Of a DNA stretch of 64,000 nt, positions 36,997-46,345 are shown piece by piece. How positions within the stretch are numbered: the first letter of the stretch is position 1; every line of letters starts with the position of its first letter. Where the stretch lies: contig NZ_LQOT01000031.1 of assembly GCF_002101585.1 (NCBI RefSeq), positions 124,001 to 188,000 on the forward strand, in the 5' to 3' direction. Under the pieces are notes generated by a model. It was given only the letters and a program-made list of their open reading frames with translations. It had not been told where the DNA came from and did not search any database. The DNA is from Mycolicibacter engbaekii (GTDB lineage: Bacteria; Actinomycetota; Actinomycetes; Mycobacteriales; Mycobacteriaceae). The position numbers and the translations under genes were made by a program.

Positions 36997-38849
36997 TGGG
37001 TGCGGCCACCACGCTGCTTCGAATCGCGACGGCCGGCTCGGTCGACGACGGCAAGTCCACGCTGATCGGACGGTTGCTGTTCGACTCCAAGGCGGTCATG
37101 GAGGACCAGCTGGCCTCCGTCGAGCGCACGTCGCGCGAACGCGGCAACGACTACACCGACCTGGCTCTGGTCACCGACGGGCTGCGCGCCGAGCGCGAGC
37201 AGGGCATCACGATCGACGTCGCCTACCGCTACTTCGCAACGCCCAAGCGGAAATTCATCATCGCCGACACCCCGGGGCACATCCAGTACACCCGCAACAT
37301 GGTGACCGGCGCCTCGACCGCCCAGCTGGCGATCGTGCTGGTCGACGCCCGGCACGGCCTGCAGGAGCAGTCTCGCCGGCACACCTTCCTGGCATCGCTG
37401 CTGGGCATCCGCCACATCGTGCTGGCCGTCAACAAGATGGACCTGATCGACTGGGACGCCGACAAATTCGAGGCGATCCGCGACGACTTCCATTCGTTCG
37501 CCACCCGCCTGGACGTCCACGACGTGACCACCATCCCGATCTCGGCGCTGCTCGGTGACAACGTGGTGACCAAGTCCGACAAGACGCCTTTCTACGACGG
37601 CCCGGCGCTACTGTCGCACCTCGAAGAGGTCTACATCGCCGGTGACCGCAACCTGGTCGACGTCCGGTTCCCGGTGCAGTACGTGATCCGGCCGCAGACC
37701 CACGAGCATGCCGACCACCGCAGCTACGCGGGTACGGTCGCCAGCGGCGTGCTGCGTCCCGGCGACGACGTGGTGGTGCTGCCGTCGGGCAAGCCGACCC
37801 GGGTCGCCGCGATCGAGGGGCCCAACGGCGCTGTGGCCGAGGCATTTCCGCCGATGGCCGTCTCGGTGAGCCTCGCCGACGACATCGACATCTCACGCGG
37901 CGACATGATCGCCCGGACCAACAACCAGCCGCGCGTGGTTCAGGATTTCGACGCCACCGTGTGCTGGATGGCCGACGGTGCGACCCTGCAGCCGGGCAAC
38001 GACTACGTCATCAAGCACACCACCCGCACCACCCGGGTCAAGGTGATGGCGCTGGACTACCGACTCGACGTCAACACCTTGCACCGCGACAAAGACGCCG
38101 ACGAGCTCAAGCTCAACGAGCTCGGCCGCGTCTCGCTGCGTGCCCAGGTGCCCCTGATGCTCGACGAGTTCACCCGCAACGACGCCACCGGCTCGTTCAT
38201 CCTGATCGACCAGGCCACCAACGGAACCGTGGCCGCCGGCATGGTGCTGCGCGACGTGTCGCCGCGTGCGGCGAGCCCCAACACGGTGCGGCACCAGTCA
38301 CTGGTCACCGCGGCGGACCGGTTGTCCAAGGGGCTCACCGTGTGGTTGACCGGCCTCTCCGGTGCGGGCAAGTCGTCGGTGGCGATGCGCGTCGAACAGC
38401 TGCTGCTCGAACGCGGCACGCCCGCTTACGTTCTCGACGGCGACAACCTGCGGCACGGCCTCAACGCCGACCTGGGCTTCTCGATGGCCGACCGCGCCGA
38501 GAACCTGCGCAGGCTGGCCCATGTGGCCACCTTGCTGGCCGACTCCGGCCAGATCGTGCTGGTGCCGGCCATCAGCCCGATGATCGAGCATCGGCAGCTG
38601 TCCCGCCAGGTGCACACCGACGCCGGATTCGACTTCATCGAGGTGTTCTGCGACACCTCGCTCGAGGAGTGCGAGCAGCGTGACCCCAAGGGGCTCTACG
38701 CGAAGGCGCGGGCGGGCTTGATCACCCACTTCACCGGCATCGACAGCCCGTATCAGCGGCCGCGTAATCCCGACGTGCGCCTGACCTCCGACGACAGCAT
38801 CGACGAGCAGGCCCGTCAGGTGGTCGCAGCGATCGACGCTCGGCAGTGA
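36996..38849 (+). CDS. cysNC: Bifunctional CysN GTPase / CysC APS kinase
   Basis: A 617-residue fusion. N-terminal GTPase: P-loop AGSVDDGKST (13-22), DTPGH, NKMD; GTP hydrolysis drives sulfate adenylation by CysD. After the beta-barrel domains, the C-terminal APS kinase begins near residue 440 with its own P-loop GLSGAGKSS (about 453) and the DGDNLRHGLN substrate motif, producing PAPS. The start ATG at 36996 overlaps the cysD stop. Same fusion as Rv1286. Ends in a GTGA overlap with cysQ. Confidence 0.96.
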   Translation: MGAATTLLRIATAGSVDDGKSTLIGRLLFDSKAVMEDQLASVERTSRERGNDYTDLALVTDGLRAEREQGITIDVAYRYFATPKRKFIIADTPGHIQYTRNMVTGASTAQLAIVLVDARHGLQEQSRRHTFLASLLGIRHIVLAVNKMDLIDWDADKFEAIRDDFHSFATRLDVHDVTTIPISALLGDNVVTKSDKTPFYDGPALLSHLEEVYIAGDRNLVDVRFPVQYVIRPQTHEHADHRSYAGTVASGVLRPGDDVVVLPSGKPTRVAAIEGPNGAVAEAFPPMAVSVSLADDIDISRGDMIARTNNQPRVVQDFDATVCWMADGATLQPGNDYVIKHTTRTTRVKVMALDYRLDVNTLHRDKDADELKLNELGRVSLRAQVPLMLDEFTRNDATGSFILIDQATNGTVAAGMVLRDVSPRAASPNTVRHQSLVTAADRLSKGLTVWLTGLSGAGKSSVAMRVEQLLLERGTPAYVLDGDNLRHGLNADLGFSMADRAENLRRLAHVATLLADSGQIVLVPAISPMIEHRQLSRQVHTDAGFDFIEVFCDTSLEECEQRDPKGLYAKARAGLITHFTGIDSPYQRPRNPDVRLTSDDSIDEQARQVVAAIDARQ

Positions 38850-39574
38850 ACGACCACCAGCTGGCAGGTCACCTCGCCACCGAGGCCGGCCGGCTGCTGC
38901 TGGCGGTGCGCCAGGAACTGGCCGAGGCCGGCGAAGCCGAGCGCAAGGCCGCCGGGGACCGGCGGTCCCACGAATTCCTGATGGCTGCCCTGGCGCAGGC
39001 GCGGCCGCAGGATGCGGTGCTGTCCGAGGAAGGCGCCGACAACCCGGCCCGGCTTCGCGCCGAACGGGTGTGGATCGTCGACCCGCTCGACGGGACCCGG
39101 GAGTTCAGCGAACTGGGCCGTGACGACTGGGCCGTGCATGTGGCGCTGTGGCAGGCCGGCGATCTGACAGCCGGGGCGGTGGCCCTGCCCGCACGAGACA
39201 TCACGCTGGCGACCCCGTCGGTTGCCGCACCGCCCGCCGCCGACGGCGCGCCCCGGATCGCGGTGTCGCGCAGCCGGCCCCCGGCGATCTCCGAGGCCGT
39301 TCGCGCCCGGCTGGACGGTGTTCTGGTGCCGATGGGCTCGGCAGGGGTGAAGGTGGCTGCTGTGGTCCAGGGCACCGCCGATGTCTACGTGCACGCCGGC
39401 GGGCAGTACGAGTGGGACTCGGCGGCCCCGGTGGCGGTGGCCCGAGCCGCAGGGCTGCACACCTCCCGCCTGGACGGCTCGCCGCTGGTCTACAACCGGG
39501 CCGACCCCTTGCTGCCCGACCTCGTGGTGTGCCGCCCCGAATACGCCCAAGCGGTGCTCTCGGCAGTCAACTGA
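38846..39574 (+). CDS. cysQ: 3'-phosphoadenosine 5'-phosphate phosphatase CysQ
   Basis: A 242-residue inositol monophosphatase-fold enzyme. Metal-binding motifs: SEEGAD near residue 58, DPLDGTREF near 78-86, and the distal YEWDSAAP. It recycles PAP left after sulfotransfer from PAPS and so controls sulfur flux. The GTG start overlaps the cysNC stop as GTGA. In M. tuberculosis I recall cysQ (Rv2131c) at a separate locus, so here the PAP-removing step is physically linked to PAPS synthesis. Confidence 0.9.
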   Translation: MNDHQLAGHLATEAGRLLLAVRQELAEAGEAERKAAGDRRSHEFLMAALAQARPQDAVLSEEGADNPARLRAERVWIVDPLDGTREFSELGRDDWAVHVALWQAGDLTAGAVALPARDITLATPSVAAPPAADGAPRIAVSRSRPPAISEAVRARLDGVLVPMGSAGVKVAAVVQGTADVYVHAGGQYEWDSAAPVAVARAAGLHTSRLDGSPLVYNRADPLLPDLVVCRPEYAQAVLSAVN

Positions 39575-39599
39575 CCCACCAGATGGAAGAATGCTCGCA

Positions 39600-40076
39600 A
39601 TGCGCATGTCGGCCAAGGCGGAGTACGCGGTGCGAGCGATGGTCCAACTGGCCACCGCCGAGCCCGGCGCCCTGGTGAAGACCGATGAGATCGCGGCAGC
39701 GCAAGGCATTCCGGCGCAGTTCCTGGTCGACATCTTGTCCGATCTGCGCACCGACCGGCTGGTGCGCAGCCAGCGCGGCCGCGACGGCGGCTACGAACTG
39801 GCCCGGGCGGCAACCCAGATCAGCGTCGCGGACGTGCTGCGCTGCATCGACGGTCCGCTGGCCAGCGTTCGCGACATCGGCATGGGCGATCTGCCCTACT
39901 CCGGTCCGACCGCCGCCCTGACCGACGTGTGGCGGGCGTTGCGGGCCAGCATGCGCTCGGTGCTGGAGAAGACCAGCCTGGCCGACGTGGCGTCGGGGCA
40001 GTTGCCCGACCACGTGGTCGAACTGGCCGCCGACTACCGCACCCAAGAGCGCCAGCGGGGGCATTCGGGGGGTTAG
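39600..40076 (+). CDS. Rrf2-family transcriptional regulator
   Basis: About 158 residues from ATG 39600, 9 nt after GGAAGA; in-frame ATGs at 39591 and 39606 are alternatives. N-terminal winged helix ([44 protein letters not shown]). Only one cysteine (in [10 protein letters not shown]), so it cannot hold the three-cysteine Fe-S cluster of IscR or NsrR; it is more like CymR, the cysteine-metabolism regulator. It lies 25 nt after cysQ, matching Rv1287, and is the natural candidate regulator of the cys operon. Confidence 0.9.
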   Translation: MRMSAKAEYAVRAMVQLATAEPGALVKTDEIAAAQGIPAQFLVDILSDLRTDRLVRSQRGRDGGYELARAATQISVADVLRCIDGPLASVRDIGMGDLPYSGPTAALTDVWRALRASMRSVLEKTSLADVASGQLPDHVVELAADYRTQERQRGHSGG

Positions 40077-40080
40077 ACGC

Positions 40081-40202
40081 TAACCGCGGGGCTTGGTGCG
40101 GCGGTTCAGCTTCGGCTCTCCTTCGTCGAGCCTCGCTAACCGCCGGGTTTGATGCGGCGGTTCAGCTTCGGCTCTCCTGCGTCGAGCCTCGCTAACCGCC
40201 GG
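40081..40202. repeat. Two tandem 56-bp hairpin repeats plus a partial third
   Basis: Units at 40081-40136 and 40137-40192 are near-identical (differences at a handful of positions) and a third begins TAACCGCCGG at 40193. Each unit folds as an imperfect hairpin: CGGCGGTT/AACCGCCG outer stem, AGC/GCT, and GGCTC/GAGCC inner stem around TCCTTCGTC. It lies between converging Rrf2 and glyoxalase genes and ends on the glyoxalase stop codon, so it may act as a duplicated bidirectional terminator or be a dispersed REP-like element. Confidence 0.85.
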
Positions 40203-40581
40203 AGCCGTACGGGCGGGTGAGGATCTCCATGTTGTGGCCGGCGGGGTCGCGGAAATACACACCACGCCCGCCATCGCGGTGGTTGATCTGCCCGGCCTGG
40301 CTGCCGCCGGGATCGGCCCAGTGCTCCAGCCCCCGGTCGGAGATCTTGGCGTAGATCGCGTCGAAGTCGGACTCCGAGACCAAGAAGGCGTAGTGCTGCG
40401 GCCGGATCGGCTCACCGGCCGGCACGTCGGCGTAATCCAGGCTGGCCTGGTGTTCGAGGGCGACCACCTGGAAGTGGCCGAAGGGCTGCGGTTCGGGCAG
40501 GCCGAACAGGTCGGCCAGAAACGCTGCCGAGGTCTGCTTGTCACGGGCGGCCACGATGGTGTGATTGAAGGAGATTCCCAT
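40192..40581 (-). CDS. Glyoxalase / VOC-family protein
   Basis: A 129-residue single VOC domain from ATG 40581. Two beta-alpha-beta-beta-beta halves are visible: FNHTIVAARDKQTSAAFLAD, and the second half ending RGVYFRDPAGHNMEILTRP, where the C-terminal Glu is a typical metal ligand. His in FNHTIV is the other. Family members include glyoxalases, dioxygenases and antibiotic-binding proteins; no specific role can be given. It is divergent from the F420-type oxidoreductase, about 47 bp apart. Confidence 0.85.
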   Translation of the reverse strand: MGISFNHTIVAARDKQTSAAFLADLFGLPEPQPFGHFQVVALEHQASLDYADVPAGEPIRPQHYAFLVSESDFDAIYAKISDRGLEHWADPGGSQAGQINHRDGGRGVYFRDPAGHNMEILTRPYGSGG

Positions 40582-40628
40582 TCGTTCCAGTGTCGGCCGT
40601 GCGCGGCGCGCATGCCACAATCGCGGTC

Positions 40629-41531
40629 ATGCGGGTGGGAATGACCATGCCGGTGATGGAACCGGACCTGAATGCGACGCTGCTGCGTGACTGGGCCCGC
40701 GCTATCGACGACGGGCCGTTCTCGGCGTTGTGCTGGGGCGAACGGATCGCCTTCGCCAACCCGGACAGCCTGACGTTGGCGGGTGCGCTGGCGGCGTGGA
40801 CCGAGCGGGTTCGCCTGGTGACCACCGTGATCGTCCCGCAACTGCACGACCCCGTCATGCTGGCCAAGGCGCTGGCCACTGCGGACGTGCTCTGCGACGG
40901 CCGGCTCACCGTCGGGCTGGGCGTGGGCGGCCGGGTCGAGGACTATCGCGCTGTCGGAGCCGACCCGGCGACGCAGACGATGCGCGCGATGGCCGACGCG
41001 GTGGCGATCATGCGACGGGTATGGGCGGGGGAGAAGGTCACCGAGTCGGTGCTGCCGGTGGGGCCGAGCCCGGTGCAACCCGGTGGGCCGCCGCTGCTGG
41101 TCGGCACCATCGGTCCCAAGACGCTGCGCAGTGCCGCGTCGTGGGCCGAGGGCCTGGCCGGGATCACCATGGACCTTGATGTGGCCAAGCAGAACGAACT
41201 GTTCGACGTCGCGCGCGACGCCTGGCACCAGGCGGGCCGGGGCAAGCCGCAGCTGGCGACGTCGTTCTGGTTCGCACTGGGTGATCGCGACGCTGCCCGC
41301 GACCAGGTCCGCCGGCACCTGCTGCGCTACATGAACTGGATTCCCGCCGAGTACGTCGAGGCGATGGCGCCCTCGACCGGCTGGGCGGGCAGCGAGGACG
41401 AGCTCGCCGAGGTGCTGCGCCGGTTTGCGGCGGTGGGCACCGATGAGGTCCACCTGATTCCCACCAGCTCGGACCTGGGCCAGCTGCGCAGCGTGGCCGA
41501 CGTGGTCGCCGAGATCAGCCGCGCTGGCTGA
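40629..41531 (+). CDS. LLM-class F420-dependent oxidoreductase
   Basis: A 300-residue luciferase-like TIM barrel from ATG 40629. Segments FSALCWGERIAF, LVTTVIVPQLHDPVMLAKALAT and LGVGGRVEDYRAVG are typical of the mycobacterial F420-dependent group, in which a hydride passes between F420 and an unknown substrate. A luciferase-like domain of this kind is present in many copies in mycobacteria. It is divergent from the VOC gene, so the two may share a substrate and control region. Confidence 0.87.
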   Translation: MRVGMTMPVMEPDLNATLLRDWARAIDDGPFSALCWGERIAFANPDSLTLAGALAAWTERVRLVTTVIVPQLHDPVMLAKALATADVLCDGRLTVGLGVGGRVEDYRAVGADPATQTMRAMADAVAIMRRVWAGEKVTESVLPVGPSPVQPGGPPLLVGTIGPKTLRSAASWAEGLAGITMDLDVAKQNELFDVARDAWHQAGRGKPQLATSFWFALGDRDAARDQVRRHLLRYMNWIPAEYVEAMAPSTGWAGSEDELAEVLRRFAAVGTDEVHLIPTSSDLGQLRSVADVVAEISRAG

Positions 41532-41663
41532 GCGGGCTTTCCTGCTGGTTGCGACACCGTCACGGAAACGTCTCTATCGTTCACCGCCAGCCACACCAGC
41601 CCCAGAAATCACTAGGGTCGCAGGGGAGTGAGACCCGGCACCGGGTCCGGGGAAAGGTGGGAC

Positions 41664-43103
41664 ATGTCGGCGACGCGTCGAATCGTCTCGGCGGCATTGG
41701 TGCCGGCGGTGGTTCTTGGGTTGGTGGCCGCCACCGAATTCGCCCCACCCGCCAACGCCGCAACCTGCCACGCCCCCGAGGCCAACATCGACCCGCCGCC
41801 GGGATCGCCCACCACCGGGGCGGGGCAGATGCCGACCGGGCGCCGGCCCCGCGGCACCAACGATCAGGCGCCGCTGCCCAAGCTGGGCCCGCTGATCGCC
41901 GCACTGATCAACCCGAACGGCACCATCAAGCAGCAGGCCGCGGTGGTGCCGCCGGTTCCCAACCCCGCCGGCCAGGCCGCCCCGAACGTCGCCCAGCCGG
42001 TGCAGCCCGTTCCGAACGTCGGTGCGGACCAGGGCATCTCCACCGCCGATCCCGGCGGGGCCATCGCCGGTGCGCAGACGTCCCTGGTGGAGTGGGTGAC
42101 CGGGCCCAACAGCCCCAACAAGACACTGGAACGCTTCGGCATCTCCGGAACCGACCTCGGCATCCCTTGGGACAACGGGGATCCCGTCAACAGGCAGATC
42201 CTCATGGCGTTCGGCGACACGTTCGGCTACTGCCGTATCGAGGGCAAGCAGTGGCGCAAGAACGTGCTGTTGCGCAGCCAGGACAACAACCTGTCCGACG
42301 GCATCACGGTGACCGCCGGAGCGGTGGGCAACAAGTATTCGGGTTCGCCACTGCGGCAAGCGAATTTCTCCAAGCAGATTCTGCCCGCCGTGCAACTGGC
42401 TCCCCACCAGGAAGGCATGATCCCCACTGCTGCAATCGGGATTGCCGGCAACCAGTACATGAACTTCATGTCGATCAAGAAGTGGGGCCGCGACGGGGAG
42501 TGGTCCACCAATTACTCGGCGATCGCGGTCTCCAACGACAACGGCGAAACGTGGGGCGTCTATCCGGGCACGGTGCGGTCCACGTCGCCGGAGAACGTCC
42601 CCCGGGCGCGCTTCGTGCCCGGTAACGAGAAGTTTCAGATGGGCGCGTTCCTGCGCGGCAACGACGGCTACCTGTACTCCTACGGCACGCCCTCGGGCCG
42701 CGGCGGCTCGGCGTACCTGTCGCGGGTGCCCGAGCGCACCATTCCGGACCTGACCACATATGAGTACTGGAACGGCGACAACGGGGCGTGGGTGCCCAAC
42801 AACCCGGCTGCGGCCACACCGGTGATCCCCGGACCGGTGGGCGAGATGTCGGTGCAGTACAACACCTATCTGCGCCAGTACCTGGCGCTGTACGGCAATG
42901 GCGGCAACGACGTCGTGGCCCGCACCGCGCCGACGCCGCAGGGTCCGTGGAGCGCCGAGCAGACGCTGATCCCCACCGGCCAGATTCCCGGCGGCATCTA
43001 CGCGCCCTACATGCACCCCTGGTCGACCGGCAAAGAGGTGTATTTCACCCTGTCGCTGTGGAACGCCTACGACGTGATGCTGATGCGCACGGTGCTGGGC
43101 TGA
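41664..43103 (+). CDS. Secreted DUF4185 protein
   Basis: A 479-residue exported protein from ATG 41664 (AAAGGTGG ribosome site at 7 nt). Signal peptide with cleavage near ANA-ATC (about residue 33), a Pro/Gln-rich flexible region (about 85-125), then a DUF4185 domain, a five-bladed beta-propeller-like fold seen in glycosidase relatives: ILMAFGDTFGYCRIEGKQW, NDGYLYSYGTPSGRGGSAYL, YLALYGNGGNDVVART. DUF4185 proteins of mycobacteria have been linked to arabinan hydrolysis; that role is inference here. Convergent with the GMC oxidase gene, 10 bp apart. Confidence 0.85.
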   Translation: MSATRRIVSAALVPAVVLGLVAATEFAPPANAATCHAPEANIDPPPGSPTTGAGQMPTGRRPRGTNDQAPLPKLGPLIAALINPNGTIKQQAAVVPPVPNPAGQAAPNVAQPVQPVPNVGADQGISTADPGGAIAGAQTSLVEWVTGPNSPNKTLERFGISGTDLGIPWDNGDPVNRQILMAFGDTFGYCRIEGKQWRKNVLLRSQDNNLSDGITVTAGAVGNKYSGSPLRQANFSKQILPAVQLAPHQEGMIPTAAIGIAGNQYMNFMSIKKWGRDGEWSTNYSAIAVSNDNGETWGVYPGTVRSTSPENVPRARFVPGNEKFQMGAFLRGNDGYLYSYGTPSGRGGSAYLSRVPERTIPDLTTYEYWNGDNGAWVPNNPAAATPVIPGPVGEMSVQYNTYLRQYLALYGNGGNDVVARTAPTPQGPWSAEQTLIPTGQIPGGIYAPYMHPWSTGKEVYFTLSLWNAYDVMLMRTVLG

Positions 43104-43113
43104 GGGCGACCGC

Positions 43114-44982
43114 TCAACACCGCGAGGCGATCACCTCGTCGGCCACCGCCAGGGCCAGCGCCATGATCGACACCTGGGGATTGACCTCGGGGCAGCTGGG
43201 CAGGATGGACGCATCGGCGACCCAGACGCCGTCCACTCCGCGCAGTCTCCCGCGCTCGTCGACCGGGCACAGCTGGTCGTCGCTTCCGGCGGCGGCGGTG
43301 CCCGTCGGGTGGAACGCCGCCAGGTGCAGGCGCCGGGGATCGGCCCGGTGCAGAACGTCGCTCAACTCCGCAACCGAGGACACCGTGGGCGCCGAGGACA
43401 GGCCGGTGATCACCTCGACCGCGCCGGCGGCAAATAGGAGGCGGCCCATGGCCTCGATCGCCACCACCAGTTTGGCCAGATCCCGATCAGTGATGTCATA
43501 GCGCAGCACGGCCGGGCCGCGCGCTGTTCGGACGACTCGCCCCACGCCCTCATCGGCAACCATGGCGCCCACCGACCCGATGTGATGCGCCCGGTCGAGC
43601 CAGCTCAGCAGTTCCCGGCCGTAGCCCGGGAACACCATCGACCCCATCCCGGGCGGCGTGGCGGTGGCCTCGATCAGGATGCCGTGTGACCGGTGCAGCT
43701 CCTCGACCGCTGCGCTTTGCAGGACGCCGTTCCAGGCGTACACCTCTTCGTCGAAACGGCCGGCCAGCGGGACCGAGGGGTGCAGGGCCAGGTTGCGGCC
43801 GAGACGGGGGTGACTGCCGAGTCGACTGCGCCACAGAAGTTTCGGCGTCTCGCCGGCGCCGCTGGCGATCACCACCGTCGATGCGAGCACCTCGAAGGTG
43901 GAACCGTCGGGTCGCAGCGCGCGGACCCCGCGGGTGCGACCACGCGAATGCAACACCCGAGTCACCCGGGCCTGGGAAATGATGCGGGCCCCGGCGTCGC
44001 ACGCCTGCGGCAGCGCGTTGAGGTGGACCCCGAACTTGGCGTTGCGGGGGCAGCCCAACGCGCATTGACAGCAGCCGCCGCAGCCGGGGGCGTTGCGGGT
44101 GAGCGGCGCAGCGCTCCAGCCGAGTTCGCGGGCACCTGCCAAGAGCAGAGAGCCGTTGCGGCCCATGATGTCGTGGGGAACCGGGCCGACCTGCAGGGTG
44201 GCTTCGACGTCATCGAGTGCGCGTGCCAGCACATCCTGATCGGCAAGTGCCAGGCCGAAGTGATCCCGCCATCGTTGTTGCACGTCTGCCGGCGGGCGAT
44301 AGCAGGTACCCGAATTCACCACGGTGGTGCCGCCGACGGCGCGGCCGATGGGCAGCACCACCGGCGGGCGGCCGAGCGCGAGCGTGGTGCCCCCGGCGCG
44401 GTAGAGACCGGCATAGCGGTCCATCGGGTGCGTGGTGCGGAACTCTTCGGACGTCCAGTGCCGGCCTTCCTCGAGCACCACCGTGTCCAGGCCGGCCCGC
44501 GCCAACGTCCGCGCCACCATGGCGCCACCGGCGCCGGAGCCGACAACTACGACGTCGGCGCGAATCGTCGTGGCGGCTTCGGCCGAAGCGGTGACCGACA
44601 GTGCTGCGTCGGGCCGCACGACCGGGGTTGACTGCGCGTGTGCAAGCAGTTCGCCCGCGTAGGTGTCGGCGCCATTGGCCAGCAGTGCCACCGCCTTGAG
44701 GCCGTCGACTGCCGCCTCGGTGGCTGCACCGAGTCCGGCGATGCGGCGCAGGACGGCCGCTCGCGCATCGGGTGTCAGGCGGCGCGCGGTGCGGCCGGTC
44801 CCCAGGTAGCCGGCTGCCGCCATCGACAGCAGCCCGGCGCGTACCGCGAGCCTGGTGCCACCGGGCAGCTGTCGGACGTAACGCTCGATCCGGGCGACGA
44901 GCACCTCCGGCGGGGGGCCGCCGTGCTCCTGCGGCAACAGCGCGGCACCGAACGACGCGGCGGCGCGGCCGGCGAGTGTCAT
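43114..44982 (-). CDS. GMC-family FAD oxidoreductase (Rv0492c-like)
   Basis: A 622-residue GMC oxidoreductase. An N-terminal helical region (1-150) precedes the FAD-binding VVVGSGAGGAMVARTLARAG and EEGRHW; the C-terminal catalytic segment includes HPTGTAAAGSDDQL and CPEVNPQVSIMALA. A cysteine cluster near residues 295-305 (CGGCCQCALGCP) resembles that of long-chain alcohol oxidases. ATG 44982 overlaps the upstream stop as ATGA. It is the last of three co-transcribed genes under a FadR-type regulator. Probably oxidises a fatty or sterol alcohol; the substrate is inferred from context only. Confidence 0.88.
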   Translation of the reverse strand: MTLAGRAAASFGAALLPQEHGGPPPEVLVARIERYVRQLPGGTRLAVRAGLLSMAAAGYLGTGRTARRLTPDARAAVLRRIAGLGAATEAAVDGLKAVALLANGADTYAGELLAHAQSTPVVRPDAALSVTASAEAATTIRADVVVVGSGAGGAMVARTLARAGLDTVVLEEGRHWTSEEFRTTHPMDRYAGLYRAGGTTLALGRPPVVLPIGRAVGGTTVVNSGTCYRPPADVQQRWRDHFGLALADQDVLARALDDVEATLQVGPVPHDIMGRNGSLLLAGARELGWSAAPLTRNAPGCGGCCQCALGCPRNAKFGVHLNALPQACDAGARIISQARVTRVLHSRGRTRGVRALRPDGSTFEVLASTVVIASGAGETPKLLWRSRLGSHPRLGRNLALHPSVPLAGRFDEEVYAWNGVLQSAAVEELHRSHGILIEATATPPGMGSMVFPGYGRELLSWLDRAHHIGSVGAMVADEGVGRVVRTARGPAVLRYDITDRDLAKLVVAIEAMGRLLFAAGAVEVITGLSSAPTVSSVAELSDVLHRADPRRLHLAAFHPTGTAAAGSDDQLCPVDERGRLRGVDGVWVADASILPSCPEVNPQVSIMALALAVADEVIASRC

Positions 44983-45335
44983 GAGACCAACGTGAGTCGG
45001 CGAGCAGAACGACGCCGACCAAGGCGGCGGCCCAATTTGAGGAAGAACGGATACGTCGCGAAGAGGACCGCCGCCACAGCGTGCGCGCGCCATCCCAACG
45101 ACTCGGTGCGAAGCCGCCCAATCCCGCTGTTCCACATGAAGTCGCGGCCGTCGCGCGAGCCGAAGGGCCGCCACATGATGCCCAAGCCGGGGACGTTGTT
45201 GTACAACCCGAAGGATGCCCCGAAGAAGGTTCCCAGCACCGCGGCCTCCGCCAGATCACGCTCGGCGACGTCGACTTCGCGTTCGATCAAGACGCCGGCG
45301 GCCACCAGCATCGGGGGATCAAGCAGAAAACTCAT
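44979..45335 (-). CDS. Small conserved mycobacterial protein in GMC operon
   Basis: A 118-residue protein from ATG 45335, overlapping both neighbours by 4 bp (ATGA). It has a hydrophobic segment LGTFFGASFGLYNNVPGLGIMWRPF and a second one AHAVAAVLFATYPFFLKLG, then a very basic C-terminus. No known domain is recognised. Conservation of its place between the CrtC-like protein and the GMC oxidase (as Rv0492A, from memory) suggests a partner or membrane anchor of the oxidase. Confidence 0.75.
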   Translation of the reverse strand: MSFLLDPPMLVAAGVLIEREVDVAERDLAEAAVLGTFFGASFGLYNNVPGLGIMWRPFGSRDGRDFMWNSGIGRLRTESLGWRAHAVAAVLFATYPFFLKLGRRLGRRRSARRLTLVS

Positions 45336-46318
45336 CCAAGCGACCTTTCGTTGACGGTGGGCGCCGCGTCGCCGCGGAAGCCGATCTCGGCATGGCCGGT
45401 GCCCGACACCGACCAGCTGCGTTCCACGATGCGCACGCCGCGCCGGTGCCGGCCGACCTCGATGTGGATATCGGCCTGCCCGGTGTTGGTGCACACCGCG
45501 ACGGCGCCGTCGGGATCCTGATAGCGCATGCTGACGCATCGCTCGGCCGGTTGATCGACGCGTATTCGAATGTCACGCTTGCCGATTCGTCCCTCCAGCT
45601 GCCACCGCGGCAGGTCGAGGCTGGTGCGCACTCGCACGGCCGGCAGGCCGCTGCCCGGCCAGTCCCGGCCATCGGCGCGCAACCGGATGAACGCCACCGG
45701 CCGCAGCGCGCGCAGGCCCGGCCGTCGCGATACCGCGGTGACGACCTCGAGGGCGTCCTGGCCGCCGAGGTCGGCGTGGATCCAGCCCCACCGCTCGGCG
45801 TTTCCGTGACCGTAGATGTGCGATACCGCGCCGCGCCATCCGTCGATCTTGTGCGCAGTCCCGTTGAGCGACAGCGTTCCCTGGAACTCGGCGGTCGGGG
45901 CCAACACCACCTGCGCGCCGGGCAGCAGCTCGCGCTCCCAGACGAATCGGGGGAAGGTCCACAGCGGTGCTGCGGGGTCCGTCCAGCGCAGGTCCCATTC
46001 CATGGCACCGGCGCTTCCGCCAAGAAAGCCCGGACCGACCCGGCCACCGGCGCCGCGGTACCAGCTGCCGTCGTGCTCGTGGGGCGCCAGCGGCTCGGGG
46101 CCGAGCCGCTGCGTCTGCGGTTCGCCCTGCGCCGGAAACCAGGTGATCCAGCCATGGCTGAACGGCGGCCCGCCGTCGGTCGGCGCGACAATCTCGTGGT
46201 GGATCCACAGGCCGGCGCGGCTCACCGGATCCGACAGGGTCGCGTACCACACCTCAAGGCGACCGGACTGTCCGCGCCAGCGGGCGGCGGCCGCCGATGC
46301 CACATCACTTGACGTCAT
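45332..46318 (-). CDS. Rv0493c-like protein, lipocalin/CrtC-type beta-barrel fold
   Basis: A 328-residue protein from ATG 46318. The patterns [47 protein letters not shown] resemble the carotenoid hydratase (CrtC)/AttH lipocalin-like superfamily, which bind or modify hydrophobic molecules. No signal peptide. It is the first gene of the operon divergent from the FadR regulator, 25 bp away. A lipid-related function fits the fold, regulator and GMC partner but is not proven. Confidence 0.75.
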   Translation of the reverse strand: MTSSDVASAAAARWRGQSGRLEVWYATLSDPVSRAGLWIHHEIVAPTDGGPPFSHGWITWFPAQGEPQTQRLGPEPLAPHEHDGSWYRGAGGRVGPGFLGGSAGAMEWDLRWTDPAAPLWTFPRFVWERELLPGAQVVLAPTAEFQGTLSLNGTAHKIDGWRGAVSHIYGHGNAERWGWIHADLGGQDALEVVTAVSRRPGLRALRPVAFIRLRADGRDWPGSGLPAVRVRTSLDLPRWQLEGRIGKRDIRIRVDQPAERCVSMRYQDPDGAVAVCTNTGQADIHIEVGRHRRGVRIVERSWSVSGTGHAEIGFRGDAAPTVNERSLG

Positions 46319-46330
46319 CCTGCGTACTGT

Positions 46331-46345
46331 ATTGGTTGAGCCAAT
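46331..46345. promoter_or_regulatory. Candidate FadR-type operator between divergent genes
   Basis: ATTGG-TTGAG-CCAAT is a perfect inverted repeat occupying most of the 25-bp gap and running into the start of the regulator. Related in shape to GntR/FadR sites (TTGGT...). Binding would affect both directions. Confidence 0.5.
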
